A stretch of 37,236 nt of DNA. Source: Sva-07 sp038321235. GTDB taxonomy: Bacteria; Actinomycetota; Acidimicrobiia; Acidimicrobiales; Ilumatobacteraceae. Positions 29,262 through 37,196 of the stretch are shown here, piece after piece. Each line of letters begins with the position of its first letter. The stretch's first letter is position 1. The notes under the pieces were generated by a model, which was not told the DNA's origin, ran no database searches, and saw only the letters and a list, made by a program, of their open reading frames with translations. The DNA is taken from NCBI GenBank assembly GCA_038321235.1, contig JBBQEU010000017.1, positions 1 to 37,236 on the forward strand, in the 5' to 3' direction. The position numbers and the translations under genes are program-made.

Positions 29262-29915
29262 ATGACCTTGCTCGATCTCTCCGCCGACGACGTGCTCAAC
29301 ACCACGCGGGCGGTGCGCAAACGGCTCGACTTCTCCCGGCCGGTCGAGGACGACATCATCCGCGAGTGCGTGGCCACGGCCATGCAGGCGCCATCGGGGT
29401 CGAACAACATGACGATGCAGTTCGTGGTCGTCAAGGACGCTGACAAACGCCATGCGATCGGGGAGATCTACAAGCAGTGTTGGGCGATCTACAGCGCGAT
29501 GCCGTTCTTCGCTGGCGCTATCCAGAAGGAGGGCGACGCAGAGCAGGCCCAGCAGGACCGCGTCGTCGACTCCGCGACCTTCTTGTCGGAGCACATGGCT
29601 GAGGCTCCGGCGCTCGTGTTGGGCTGTACGGCGGGTCGCGTCGATGGTGCACCGGCGATGATGTCGGCGTCGTCGATGGGCAACATCCTGCCCGGCATGT
29701 GGAGCTTCATGTTGGCCGCCCGAGCCCGCGGGTTGGGGACCGCGTGGACCACGATCTCCTTGATGATGGAGAAGGAGGTCGCCGACGTCGTCGGCATCCC
29801 GTTCGACGACATCCAGCAGGCGTGTCTCACGCCGCTCGCCTACACCATCGGCACCGACTTCAAGCGGGCGTTGCGTCCCGAGCCGGATTCGATCATCCAC
29901 TGGGACACGTGGTGA
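29262..29915 (+). CDS. Nitroreductase-family FMN-dependent oxidoreductase
   Basis: A 217-residue flavoprotein of the nitroreductase superfamily. The N-terminal FMN phosphate-contact region is TTRAVRKRLDFSRPV (Arg-rich), APSGSNNMTMQFVVV follows as the conserved P-S-N segment, and SMGNILPGMWSFMLAARARGLGTAW is the family helix-strand pair. The end IGTDFKRALRP is also typical. The natural substrate (quinone, nitro compound or other) cannot be told. Its TGA stop overlaps the GTG of the methyltransferase (GTGA), so the two are a translational pair. Confidence 0.88.
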   Translation: MTLLDLSADDVLNTTRAVRKRLDFSRPVEDDIIRECVATAMQAPSGSNNMTMQFVVVKDADKRHAIGEIYKQCWAIYSAMPFFAGAIQKEGDAEQAQQDRVVDSATFLSEHMAEAPALVLGCTAGRVDGAPAMMSASSMGNILPGMWSFMLAARARGLGTAWTTISLMMEKEVADVVGIPFDDIQQACLTPLAYTIGTDFKRALRPEPDSIIHWDTW

Positions 29916-30544
29916 GGCCCGAACGTCGTGAACTGGCGCTCGCCACCAAGGGGTTCATGCCACCTGACGAGGGCGATGCGCTGTGGGATGCGGCGATCGC
30001 CGCCGGCGCGGCCGTGCCCGGCGCACCGATGCTCGAAGTCGGCTCGTACTGTGGCCGGTCGACGATCTGGCTGGGGGACGCCGCCGAGCAGACGGGTGTC
30101 GTGCTCTTCGCGGTCGATCACCATCGTGGCTCCGAGGAGAACCAGGCTGGATGGGATCATCACGACATCGAGGTCGTCGACGACCGCATCGGCAAGATGG
30201 ACACGCTGCCGTTCTTCCGGGCAGCGATCCACGACGCCGCGCTCGAAGACTCGGTGATCGCCGTCGTGGGCAAGTCGCCGCTGGTGGCGGCGTCATGGAC
30301 CACGGCACTGGCGTTCCTCTTCATCGACGGCGGCCACGGCGACGAGCCAGCTCGCCTCGACTACGAAGGCTGGACACCGCATGTTGCGGTAGGCGGCACG
30401 CTGGCGATCCACGACGTCTTCCCCGATCCGGCCGACGGCGGCCGCCCCCCGTACGTGCAGATCTTCAGGCCGGCGCTCGAATCGGGACGATTCGAACTGG
30501 CGTCGGCGACCGGGTCGCTACGCGTGCTGCGCCGAGTCGATTGA
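29912..30544 (+). CDS. Class I SAM-dependent methyltransferase-like protein
   Basis: A 210-residue protein of the Methyltransf_24-like group. Motif I is MLEVGSYCGRSTIWL (SAM-binding Gly loop), a second strand ends LFAVDHHRGSEE with the acidic ribose-contact residue, and LAFLFIDGGHGDEPARLD and GGTLAIHDVFPDP complete the fold. The DxG and HDVF pattern resembles small O-methyltransferases, but the substrate is unknown. GTG 29912 overlaps the nitroreductase stop, and the stop lies inside the end of the convergent MFS gene (27-base overlap). Confidence 0.82.
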   Translation: MRPERRELALATKGFMPPDEGDALWDAAIAAGAAVPGAPMLEVGSYCGRSTIWLGDAAEQTGVVLFAVDHHRGSEENQAGWDHHDIEVVDDRIGKMDTLPFFRAAIHDAALEDSVIAVVGKSPLVAASWTTALAFLFIDGGHGDEPARLDYEGWTPHVAVGGTLAIHDVFPDPADGGRPPYVQIFRPALESGRFELASATGSLRVLRRVD

Positions 30545-31696
30545 CGCTCGCGCCTGCGACCAGGCGCCGTACTGGCGCACCACGATGAAGCGCTTCCGGT
30601 CGACATAGAGCAGCAAACACCCGCCGACGGACATCACCCCAGCAGCGACGAAGCCGAGCATCACCTCGGACCCGGCGGCGAGCAGGGTGCCGCCCATGAT
30701 CGGGCCGAACACGCGGCCGAGCGCCATCACGGCTTGGGCGTCGCCGGCGCGTTCTTCCGGGAAGCTCGATCGTTCGGCGAGCAGGTTGAAGGCTGCGGGT
30801 ACGCCCATGAAGAACACGAATCCCCAGCCGACGATTGCGGCACCGAACACGACGCCGCTGCGCGACGCTGCGATCGCCAGCGCGCACATCGCCGTCGCGA
30901 TGAACCAGATGCCCGCCGGGCCACGACGCCCGGTCCAGCGGGCCGAAGGAATTCCAGCGAGGGCGTTGCCGCTGAACAACAGTGAGACGGTGAACGGTGA
31001 CAGGCCGTCGAGGTCCTTGCCGATTGCCGCGCTGTACACGAACACTGACGACCCGCCCAGCGTGATCGTGCCGAGCGCGATCAGGATCGCTCGAGCTGCC
31101 CGGGTGGGTGCGTGGCGAGTGCGATGAGGGCGGAGCCGGTCGACGCGTGGCACCTGTCGGGTCCAGATCAGTGGTGTCGCCGTGATCACCGCGAGGATGA
31201 CGAACAACCAGCGAGGTCCGATCGATTCCAGCACCACTGCGATCAGAGGCGCCATGAACATTCCGACGATCGGGCCGACGACCGCTACGTCGCCGGTCTT
31301 CTCGACGTCACCGAACGCCGCCTGCCAGGCGATCCACGCAGCGATCCCGAGCGAGAGACCGCTGCCGAATCTCGTCACCGCCAGCGTCTCGAAGGTCGGG
31401 GCGGCGGCGGAACCGAGGTTCGCCACCACTCCGATCAGCGTGCCGATGATGAACACGGAGCGGACCGGCCTGAGGAATCGTCCGCCGACCCACGATGCCA
31501 GCACGAACCCGGCGAGCTGCGCAGTCGAAATCCAGCCTGCCGTGCTGATCGCGACGTCGTAGTCGTCGGACACAGCGGAGAGCAGGAATGGCGTGGCAAC
31601 GAACACCGCCGTGCTCGATGCAATGGCGACGAGAAGTGCGGCGGGAACCGACGGCTTCGCTGCGGCGAGCAGACGGACGGGTGCCTGGAACGCCAC
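30518..31696 (-). CDS. Major facilitator superfamily transporter (second copy)
   Basis: A 392-residue carrier with about 11-12 helices, e.g. ALLVAIASSTAVFVATPFLL, AQLAGFVLASWVGG, FGAAIVGWGFVFFMGVP, and VMLGFVAAGVMSVGGCLLL. The loop GGRFLRPVRS between helices 2 and 3 corresponds to the MFS A motif. It is not closely similar to the MFS gene at 19579. Substrate unknown. It overlaps the convergent methyltransferase by 27 bases and is followed after 22 bases by the plsC-type gene, which lies upstream in the same transcription direction. Confidence 0.87.
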   Translation of the reverse strand: MAFQAPVRLLAAAKPSVPAALLVAIASSTAVFVATPFLLSAVSDDYDVAISTAGWISTAQLAGFVLASWVGGRFLRPVRSVFIIGTLIGVVANLGSAAAPTFETLAVTRFGSGLSLGIAAWIAWQAAFGDVEKTGDVAVVGPIVGMFMAPLIAVVLESIGPRWLFVILAVITATPLIWTRQVPRVDRLRPHRTRHAPTRAARAILIALGTITLGGSSVFVYSAAIGKDLDGLSPFTVSLLFSGNALAGIPSARWTGRRGPAGIWFIATAMCALAIAASRSGVVFGAAIVGWGFVFFMGVPAAFNLLAERSSFPEERAGDAQAVMALGRVFGPIMGGTLLAAGSEVMLGFVAAGVMSVGGCLLLYVDRKRFIVVRQYGAWSQARASIDSAQHA

Positions 31697-31718
31697 GTCG
31701 GAGTCCTACCCGGACCCG

Positions 31719-32474
31719 TCAGTCGCCGAACTCGCGACGCAGGTCGTCGCGAGCAGCGCTGATGATGTTGCGCACCTGGGTTCGCAGCGCCGGCATGTCG
31801 TCCATCGTGAGGCCGTCGGTGCTGATCGGATCCAGCACCCGCACTTCGGCTTCGGCGTAACCGAGACGCCAGTCGTGCTTGCGCAGCGCGTCGCGGGTGC
31901 CGTAGACGGCGAGCGGCAGGATTGGCACCTGGTGTTCGATCGCGAGACGGAACGCGCCGGACTTGAATTCGCGGAGTTCTCCGGTCTTCGAACGCGTGCC
32001 CTCGGGGAAGATCATCACCGACACCTTCGAGTTCAACCGCTCACTCGACGCTTCGAGCGCCTTCGCAGTCGACGCTGCGTCGCCTCGCTCCAGCGGGATG
32101 TCGCGGGCGAGACGCATCATCCACCCGAGGAGCGGGATGCGCAGGATCTCGATCTTCGACATCCACTTCATCTCGGTCGGCAAGTGGGAGATCAGCAGGA
32201 TGTCGACGAAGCTCTCGTGGTTCGACACGACCACGTAGGGACGGCGCATGTCGTCGGGCAGCGTGCCGGAGGTGCGGAACTTCCACAGCGGGGTGAGGCG
32301 TTCGTGCACGACGGTGAGTTTGCGGAACAGGTATCCCGCCGCGTAGGCGCCCTTGTCGAATGGCATCGTGACGAGCCGGACGATCGCCACCATCGGCGTC
32401 CACACGATCACGATCACGCCGAGCGCAAACCAGCTCCAGATCGAGAGCACGGTACGTACGAACGTCGACTTCAT
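31719..32474 (-). CDS. plsC: 1-acyl-sn-glycerol-3-phosphate acyltransferase (PlsC-type)
   Basis: A 251-residue membrane-associated acyltransferase with an N-terminal hydrophobic helix (SIWSWFALGVIVIVWTP). Catalytic block I is N85-H-E-S-F-V-D91 (the NHxxxxD motif) and block III is FPEGTRS (156-162). SVMIFPEGT and LPLAVYGTRDAL are typical. It transfers an acyl group to lysophosphatidate to form phosphatidate in phospholipid synthesis. The hydrophobic N-terminus and length fit PlsC, but a related lysophospholipid substrate cannot be excluded. The 177-base upstream region carries the double hairpin repeat. Confidence 0.9.
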   Translation of the reverse strand: MKSTFVRTVLSIWSWFALGVIVIVWTPMVAIVRLVTMPFDKGAYAAGYLFRKLTVVHERLTPLWKFRTSGTLPDDMRRPYVVVSNHESFVDILLISHLPTEMKWMSKIEILRIPLLGWMMRLARDIPLERGDAASTAKALEASSERLNSKVSVMIFPEGTRSKTGELREFKSGAFRLAIEHQVPILPLAVYGTRDALRKHDWRLGYAEAEVRVLDPISTDGLTMDDMPALRTQVRNIISAARDDLRREFGD

Positions 32475-32522
32475 CGCAGAGAAACGTAACAGCCAGCCCG
32501 ATCGCCCTCGGCCCCAGGGTGT

Positions 32523-32629
32523 GATGAGTTTCCGCGCGGACAGGTCGTGCGGAAACTCATCGCTCTGACCGGGTTGCGCGAGGCGATGAGTTTGCGCGTG
32601 GACAGGTCGCGCGGAAACTCATCGCTCTG
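32523..32629. repeat. Tandem 45-bp hairpin repeat
   Basis: Two 45-base copies at 32523-32567 and 32585-32629, 62 bases apart start to start, differ at three positions. Each is itself a hairpin: gatgagtttccgc / gcggaaactcatc with a 13-base loop containing gacaggtcg. The first copy's 13-base stem is perfect; the second has one mismatch (gatgagtttgcgcg / cgcggaaactcatc). They lie between the toroid gene stop (32652) and the plsC start (32474). They resemble REP-like intergenic elements or a terminator that duplicated. Confidence 0.9.
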
Positions 32630-32651
32630 GGATGCAGGCGCCCCACCACCA

Positions 32652-33668
32652 CTAGAACGGCACGAAGACGTCGCTCGCGGGGGTGGCGCGAGTGATCGCG
32701 TCGACTGCGAGAACCACGGCGGCTGCGGTGTACGAGGTGTGCTCGTCGAACGGGAACAGCACTGGTTCGGGATAGACGATGCCGGTCCAGTACGAGCCGT
32801 CATCGCGGCGGTGGGTGCGTGTCCAGGTGAGCAGGTCGGTGGCGGTCGACATGTCGCCGATCGACGCGTAGGCGAGCGCGCATTCGGCGGTTTCCGATGC
32901 GGTGACCCACGGCTCGTCGCTCACGCAGCGGATTCCGAGGCCTTCCATCGCGAAGGTCTCCCAGCCTTCGGCGAGGCGAGCCTTGGCGGCCTCTCCGGTG
33001 AGCACGCCGGTGAGCACCGGGTAGTACCAGTCCATCGCCCAGCGGGTCTTCGGCTCGAACGCGCCGGGCCGGCATCGAACCGCGTCGGCCATCACGTCGG
33101 CCGCCTCGATCCACTGCGGGCGTTCTTGACCGACACGTTCACCCAGTCGGGCGCCGCACCGCAGCGCATGCTGGATGCTGCAGGTGCCGGTCACGAGGGC
33201 GTAGTCCCACGGGCGGGCATCGGGCTCGACCGCCCACAGTGGCAGACCGTCGGCACGGCGGTGACCGAGCACGAATTCGAGCGCCCGTTCGATCGTCGGC
33301 CACATGTTCTCGGCGAACCCGCGGTCCCACGTGAGGCGGAGATGGTGCGTGGCGCCCGTCGCGACGTAGGCGCACACGTTGGTGTCGAGCTTGGCGTCCT
33401 CGACCGAGCCGTCCGAGTGGTAGTAGGCGTGCCACGAGCCGTCGGGACGTTGCGTGTCGATGAGCCATTCGTAGGCGCGTTCGGCCTCGTCGTGGTAGCC
33501 GGCGACGTCGAGCGCCATCGCCGACTCGACGTGGTTCCAGGGGTCGCAATGACCACCCGGAAACCACGGGATCATCCCGGTGTCGAGCTGCAGCGAGACG
33601 AGGTGCTCGCCGGTGGCTTGCAGTTCGTCGGCGCTGAGCACGCCCGGGAGGTGAGCGACGTGCTTCAC
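32652..33668 (-). CDS. Alpha/alpha-toroid (prenyltransferase/terpenoid-cyclase-like fold) protein
   Basis: A 338-residue protein of repeated helical hairpins with QW-like strands (RPDGSWHAYYHS, RDDGSYWTGI), typical of alpha/alpha toroids and often labelled prenyltransferase or glycosidase-like. Conserved aromatics and Asp residues (WFPGGHCDPWNHVE, KLDTNVCAYVA, KTRWAMDWYYP, DEPWVTASETAECALAY) line the barrel, as in GH15/GH88-type toroids. No classical terpene cyclase DxDD motif is recognised. The GTG start at 33668 overlaps the methyltransferase stop (GTGA). It is the last gene of the GT4/methyltransferase operon, which makes a role in glycan processing more plausible than a terpene role. Confidence 0.72.
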   Translation of the reverse strand: MKHVAHLPGVLSADELQATGEHLVSLQLDTGMIPWFPGGHCDPWNHVESAMALDVAGYHDEAERAYEWLIDTQRPDGSWHAYYHSDGSVEDAKLDTNVCAYVATGATHHLRLTWDRGFAENMWPTIERALEFVLGHRRADGLPLWAVEPDARPWDYALVTGTCSIQHALRCGARLGERVGQERPQWIEAADVMADAVRCRPGAFEPKTRWAMDWYYPVLTGVLTGEAAKARLAEGWETFAMEGLGIRCVSDEPWVTASETAECALAYASIGDMSTATDLLTWTRTHRRDDGSYWTGIVYPEPVLFPFDEHTSYTAAAVVLAVDAITRATPASDVFVPF

Positions 33669-34417
33669 CGAACGGTGTGCTCCTGAACGGGTTGTGCCAC
33701 GGCTTCCTTGACGCCGTAGAACACGATGCTCTTGCCGAGCACGGGCGACAGGACCCGATCGGCGACCTTGGTGACCGTTGGCTGCTCGATGATGTCCCAT
33801 TCGAGGAACTCGCGGTACTTCTTCACCGCCGGGTTGTCGTCGTTGCGGGGTCCGACGGCGCACTTCAGCCACCAGTACGGCGAGTGCAGGGCGTGCGCTC
33901 GGTGGTGTCCCCGGAGGTCGAGTCCGGCCGTGCGGAGCTTGGCCGACAACTCGGTGGCGCTGTAGATGCGCACGTGGCCGCCCTCGCTCTTCGGGGCGTG
34001 ATACTCGTCGGAGAGCATCCAGTTGATCTTCTCGGGGAACCAGGCCGGCACGGTGGCGGCGAAGTGGCCGCCCGGCTTGAGTACCCGGACCATCTCGGCG
34101 ATCGCTGCGACGTCGTCCTGGATGTGTTCGAGCACTTCGGAGGTGATCACGACATCGAACGCGCCGTCGGCGAACGGCAGCTTGGTGGCATCACCGCGGA
34201 GCACGCCGTTGAAGCGCTCGACGTCGATCTCTCCGGCGTCGACCATGCCACCCAGCGTTGCACGGGTCTGGATGACCTCGTCCTCGGCGTAGTCGAGCGC
34301 CACGACGTCGGCGCCGCGTCGTGCGCACTCGAACACGTGGCGGCCGAACCCGGCACCCACATCGAGCACCCGGTCGCCGGGAGCGAGGCCGAGCTGTTCG
34401 AACTTGATCGTGAGCAT
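33665..34417 (-). CDS. Class I SAM-dependent methyltransferase
   Basis: A 250-residue methyltransferase. Motif I is VLDVGAGFGRHVFECARRGADVVALDYAE with the acidic D of the ribose contact, then ATKLPFADGAFDVVITSEVLEHI (UbiE/Methyltransf_11-like motif II) and EMVRVLKPGGHFAATVP. The C-terminal part has an unusual segment (NWMLSDEYHAPKSEGGHVRIYS) shared with actinobacterial enzymes that accompany GT4 glycosyltransferases. ATG 34417 gives the family N-terminus. The stop overlaps the next gene and only one base separates its start from the GT4 stop, so the three are translated as a unit. Confidence 0.88.
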   Translation of the reverse strand: MLTIKFEQLGLAPGDRVLDVGAGFGRHVFECARRGADVVALDYAEDEVIQTRATLGGMVDAGEIDVERFNGVLRGDATKLPFADGAFDVVITSEVLEHIQDDVAAIAEMVRVLKPGGHFAATVPAWFPEKINWMLSDEYHAPKSEGGHVRIYSATELSAKLRTAGLDLRGHHRAHALHSPYWWLKCAVGPRNDDNPAVKKYREFLEWDIIEQPTVTKVADRVLSPVLGKSIVFYGVKEAVAQPVQEHTVR

Positions 34418-34418
34418 C

Positions 34419-35714
34419 TCAGATCCGCCCGTTGGCTCGCAGCTTCGCCACGTTCTGGGGCATCGCCAGCACCTCGCGGTACTGCTCGACGGTCTGGGTG
34501 GCGCAGAGTTTCCAGGTCCAGCGATCGAGGACACGTTGGCGTCCGGCAGCACCGATGCGGGCCTGCAGCTCGGGGTCGTCGAGCCCGCGAGCGATCGCTG
34601 CGGCGAGCGCGTCCTTGTCGCCGGCCGGGCACTGCAGCACGGTCTCGCCGTCGGTGCCGGTGACCTCGGGGAGTGCGCCGCCGTCGGTGGCGACCAGCGG
34701 TGTGCCGGTGCACATCGCCTCGATTGCGGGGAGGCTGAACCCCTCGTACAAGCTGGGCACGACAGCCATCTCGGCTTCGGCGTACAGCTCGACGATGCGC
34801 TCGTCGCTCACGCCCGACACGAACTCGATGTGCGGTGCGAGGCCGTACGAATCGATGAGGTCCATCGAGTGGCCGGGCCGCGGCTTGCCGATGATCGTGA
34901 GCGTGACGTCACGCTCGGTGCGCAGCTTGGCCATGGCTTCGAGCAGGTACGACAACCCCTTGAGGGCGACGTCGGCCGACGCCGTGGTGATCAGCCTGCC
35001 GGGTCGGCGGGTGACATGGTCGAGCGGCTTGAACAGGTCGGGGTCGACGCCGACAGGCACGAGGCGCATCCGATCGAGACTGACGCCCATGTCGGTGTGG
35101 ATGTCGTCGATCGAGTTCTGACTCACCACCACGATCCGGGGCAGCTTCGACGCGACCTTGCCCTGCATCTTCACGAACGAGTACCAGCGCCCGACCGACA
35201 TGCGGCGGGGGAGTGTCTTGGCGTGGCTCATCTCGAGCTCGCGGTCCTTGGTGATCGGGTGGTGCAGCGTGACGATCGTGGGAATCTGCTTCTCGATCTT
35301 CAAGATGCCGTAGCCGAGGCACTGGTTGTCGTGCACCAGGTCGAACTCGCGGGCGCGAGGCTTCAGCTCTCGCGCCGCCCGTGCACTGAACGCAAGCGGT
35401 TCCGGGAAGACGCCGGTCATGAACGCGGCCATCTCGAGGAGGTCTTCGCGGGTCTTGAGCTCCCAGAATCCGGGGAATCTGCCGGGGAAGTAGTCGTTGA
35501 ACGTGTCGAGGCTCGGCAGCTTCGTGAGCGTGATGCGATCGTCGAGGATCGGGTACGGCTGGCCACCGAACACTTCGATCGTGTGGCCGAGGTCGGCGAG
35601 GGCCTTGGTCAGGTGCCGGGTGTACACACCCTGGCCCCCTACGTGGGGCTTGCCACGGTAGGTGAGGTACGCGATCTTGAGCGGGGCGTCAGGATCGAGA
35701 CCGGCTTTCGACAT
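34419..35714 (-). CDS. GT4-family glycosyltransferase
   Basis: A 431-residue GT-B glycosyltransferase. The N-terminal half begins IAYLTYRGKPHVGGQGVYTRHL, the loop that contacts the acceptor and donor phosphate. The C-terminal donor domain has GRLITTASADVALKGLSYLLEA, VSDERIVELYAEAEMAVVPSLYEGFSLPAIEAMCTG (the EGFSLPAIEA motif, EX7E) and PLVATDGGALPEV. Such retaining enzymes use nucleotide-sugar donors; neither the sugar nor the acceptor can be named. It heads the GT4-methyltransferase-toroid operon, with the aldose-epimerase-like gene 55 bases upstream on the same strand. Confidence 0.9.
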   Translation of the reverse strand: MSKAGLDPDAPLKIAYLTYRGKPHVGGQGVYTRHLTKALADLGHTIEVFGGQPYPILDDRITLTKLPSLDTFNDYFPGRFPGFWELKTREDLLEMAAFMTGVFPEPLAFSARAARELKPRAREFDLVHDNQCLGYGILKIEKQIPTIVTLHHPITKDRELEMSHAKTLPRRMSVGRWYSFVKMQGKVASKLPRIVVVSQNSIDDIHTDMGVSLDRMRLVPVGVDPDLFKPLDHVTRRPGRLITTASADVALKGLSYLLEAMAKLRTERDVTLTIIGKPRPGHSMDLIDSYGLAPHIEFVSGVSDERIVELYAEAEMAVVPSLYEGFSLPAIEAMCTGTPLVATDGGALPEVTGTDGETVLQCPAGDKDALAAAIARGLDDPELQARIGAAGRQRVLDRWTWKLCATQTVEQYREVLAMPQNVAKLRANGRI

Positions 35715-35769
35715 CCGAGCGAGGCTATCGGCGCACCATTACCACCGGGTAGTGCGGTGGGCTGCCGGC

Positions 35770-36609
35770 TCACCAGCAGATGGACATCGTGCGCCGCAAC
35801 GGGGTGGTGGGCTCTACGACATGCGCTCTCAGGTTGAACGCGTTGGGTGGGCCGGATTGCGGTTCGACGCAGGTGCTGTCGGATGGTTGGTCATAGACGA
35901 CCCAGTGGTCGCAGTCGGAGGTGACGGTCACCTCGGGCGCGACGGTTCGGTCGTAGTGGAGTACGACCGGTTCGGTGTTGATGAAGCAGTCGTCCCACGG
36001 CGCGTTGATCGGTTCGACCAACTCACCGGTCGCGATGCCGAAGACGTCGCGCTGGTACATCGCTGTCGGGTAGAACTCGAGATGGTCGGGCTTGCGGAAC
36101 CACGGGTGCCAGCCGAGCTCTGCCGGGAACGGGTCACCCTCGTTGTCGATGAAGAGTGACCACGTCACCTGAGCGGCGTCGAGCTCGATGCGCTGGTGGG
36201 CGGTCCCGCCGAACGGCCAGTCGAGCGCACCAGCGAGCGGACACGACATCGTGATCGCCGTCGCAGAGTGGTCGACGACACTCCACGGGCGGGTGAACGT
36301 CGTGCCGTGGATGCTGTGCGAGTGCCCCGGTCCGCCGCCACCGTCGACGTGGTTCGTCTCCAACTGGTGGTCGACCCCGTCGAAGGCGAACTGGCCAGCA
36401 CGAATCCGACCGACCCATGGCGCCATCGGGAACGTTCCCCACGCCATCGGATGACCGTTGTTGGAGGCCATGTCGACGAGCAACGGTTCGCCGGCAACGG
36501 TGATCTGGCCCATGCGCCCACCCGCCGCCGGAGCGACGACGACCGACACGTCGCCAGCGGTGAGGACGACGAAGTCGGATGCGTCTGGGGCTGTCACGGT
36601 GTCGGGCAT
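35770..36609 (-). CDS. Aldose 1-epimerase (galactose mutarotase)-like protein
   Basis: A 279-residue beta-sandwich protein of the mutarotase family. Conserved pieces are AGGRMGQITVAGEPLLV, PMAPWVGRIRAGQFAFDGVDHQL, a His region in DGGGGPGHSHSIHGTTFTRPW, ELGWHPWFR and the late Glu in STCVEPQSGPPNAFNL (catalytic-base position of mutarotases). It would interconvert alpha and beta anomers of a sugar, or bind one. ATG 36609 is chosen; ATG 36630 would overlap the divergent dtd start. It lies 55 bases upstream of the GT4 gene, on the same strand, so a common transcript and a role in that sugar pathway are plausible. Confidence 0.85.
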   Translation of the reverse strand: MPDTVTAPDASDFVVLTAGDVSVVVAPAAGGRMGQITVAGEPLLVDMASNNGHPMAWGTFPMAPWVGRIRAGQFAFDGVDHQLETNHVDGGGGPGHSHSIHGTTFTRPWSVVDHSATAITMSCPLAGALDWPFGGTAHQRIELDAAQVTWSLFIDNEGDPFPAELGWHPWFRKPDHLEFYPTAMYQRDVFGIATGELVEPINAPWDDCFINTEPVVLHYDRTVAPEVTVTSDCDHWVVYDQPSDSTCVEPQSGPPNAFNLRAHVVEPTTPLRRTMSICW

Positions 36610-36628
36610 GTCGGCGATACAGCCTCTC

Positions 36629-37087
36629 ATGCGTGCACTGGTGCAACGGGTGATTCGGGCCGAGGTGGCGTTCCGGGCATCAGCGGGCGCCGACTGGGAG
36701 GTCACCGGATCGATCGGTGCCGGACTCTGCGTGCTGGTCGGCGCCACCCATTCCGATACGGACAACGAGGCCGGCAAGCTCGCCGACAAGCTGTGGGGGC
36801 TGAGGATCTTCGATGACGACGATGGGGTGATGAACCGATCGGTTGCCGATGTCGGGGGATCGTTGCTGGTGGTGAGTCAGTTCACGCTCTACGGCGACAC
36901 GGCCAAGGGTCGCCGTCCGAGCTGGATCGCGGCCGCCCGCCCCGAGGTGGCCGAGCCGTTGGTCGAACGTGTCGTCGAACGATTGCAGTCGCTCGGTGCG
37001 ACCGTCGAAACCGGACGTTTCCGCACCGACATGCGGCTGGAACTCGTCAACGACGGCCCCGTCACCCTGATGCTCGAGACCGGCTGA
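36629..37087 (+). CDS. dtd: D-aminoacyl-tRNA deacylase
   Basis: A 152-residue DTD that removes D-amino acids (and glycine) from mischarged tRNA. The substrate loop is SQFTLYGDTAKGRRPS (83-98) and the Gly-cisPro motif is in ELVNDGPVTLMLE (G143-P144), both complete. The N-terminus MRALVQRV matches the family exactly, so ATG 36629 is well supported. It is divergent from the mutarotase-like gene with 19 bases between start codons. An inverted repeat follows the stop (37129-37169). Confidence 0.96.
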   Translation: MRALVQRVIRAEVAFRASAGADWEVTGSIGAGLCVLVGATHSDTDNEAGKLADKLWGLRIFDDDDGVMNRSVADVGGSLLVVSQFTLYGDTAKGRRPSWIAAARPEVAEPLVERVVERLQSLGATVETGRFRTDMRLELVNDGPVTLMLETG

Positions 37088-37128
37088 CCCTGACTCCCGT
37101 CGACCCGTGGCGGTTCGCTCCGGATTTC

Positions 37129-37169
37129 GTGTCAGCACAAAGCGCCGTGTCGACCGTTGGTGCTGACAC
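37129..37169. terminator. Inverted repeat downstream of dtd
   Basis: Ten-base perfect arms (gtgtcagcac / gtgctgacac) with a 21-base loop lie 42 bases after the dtd stop. There is no clear U-tract, so terminator function is uncertain. The gtgtcag core recalls the centre of the palindrome at 25998-26030. Confidence 0.45.
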
Positions 37170-37196
37170 AAACCCGGGTCGGCGCCACTGCTCCGT

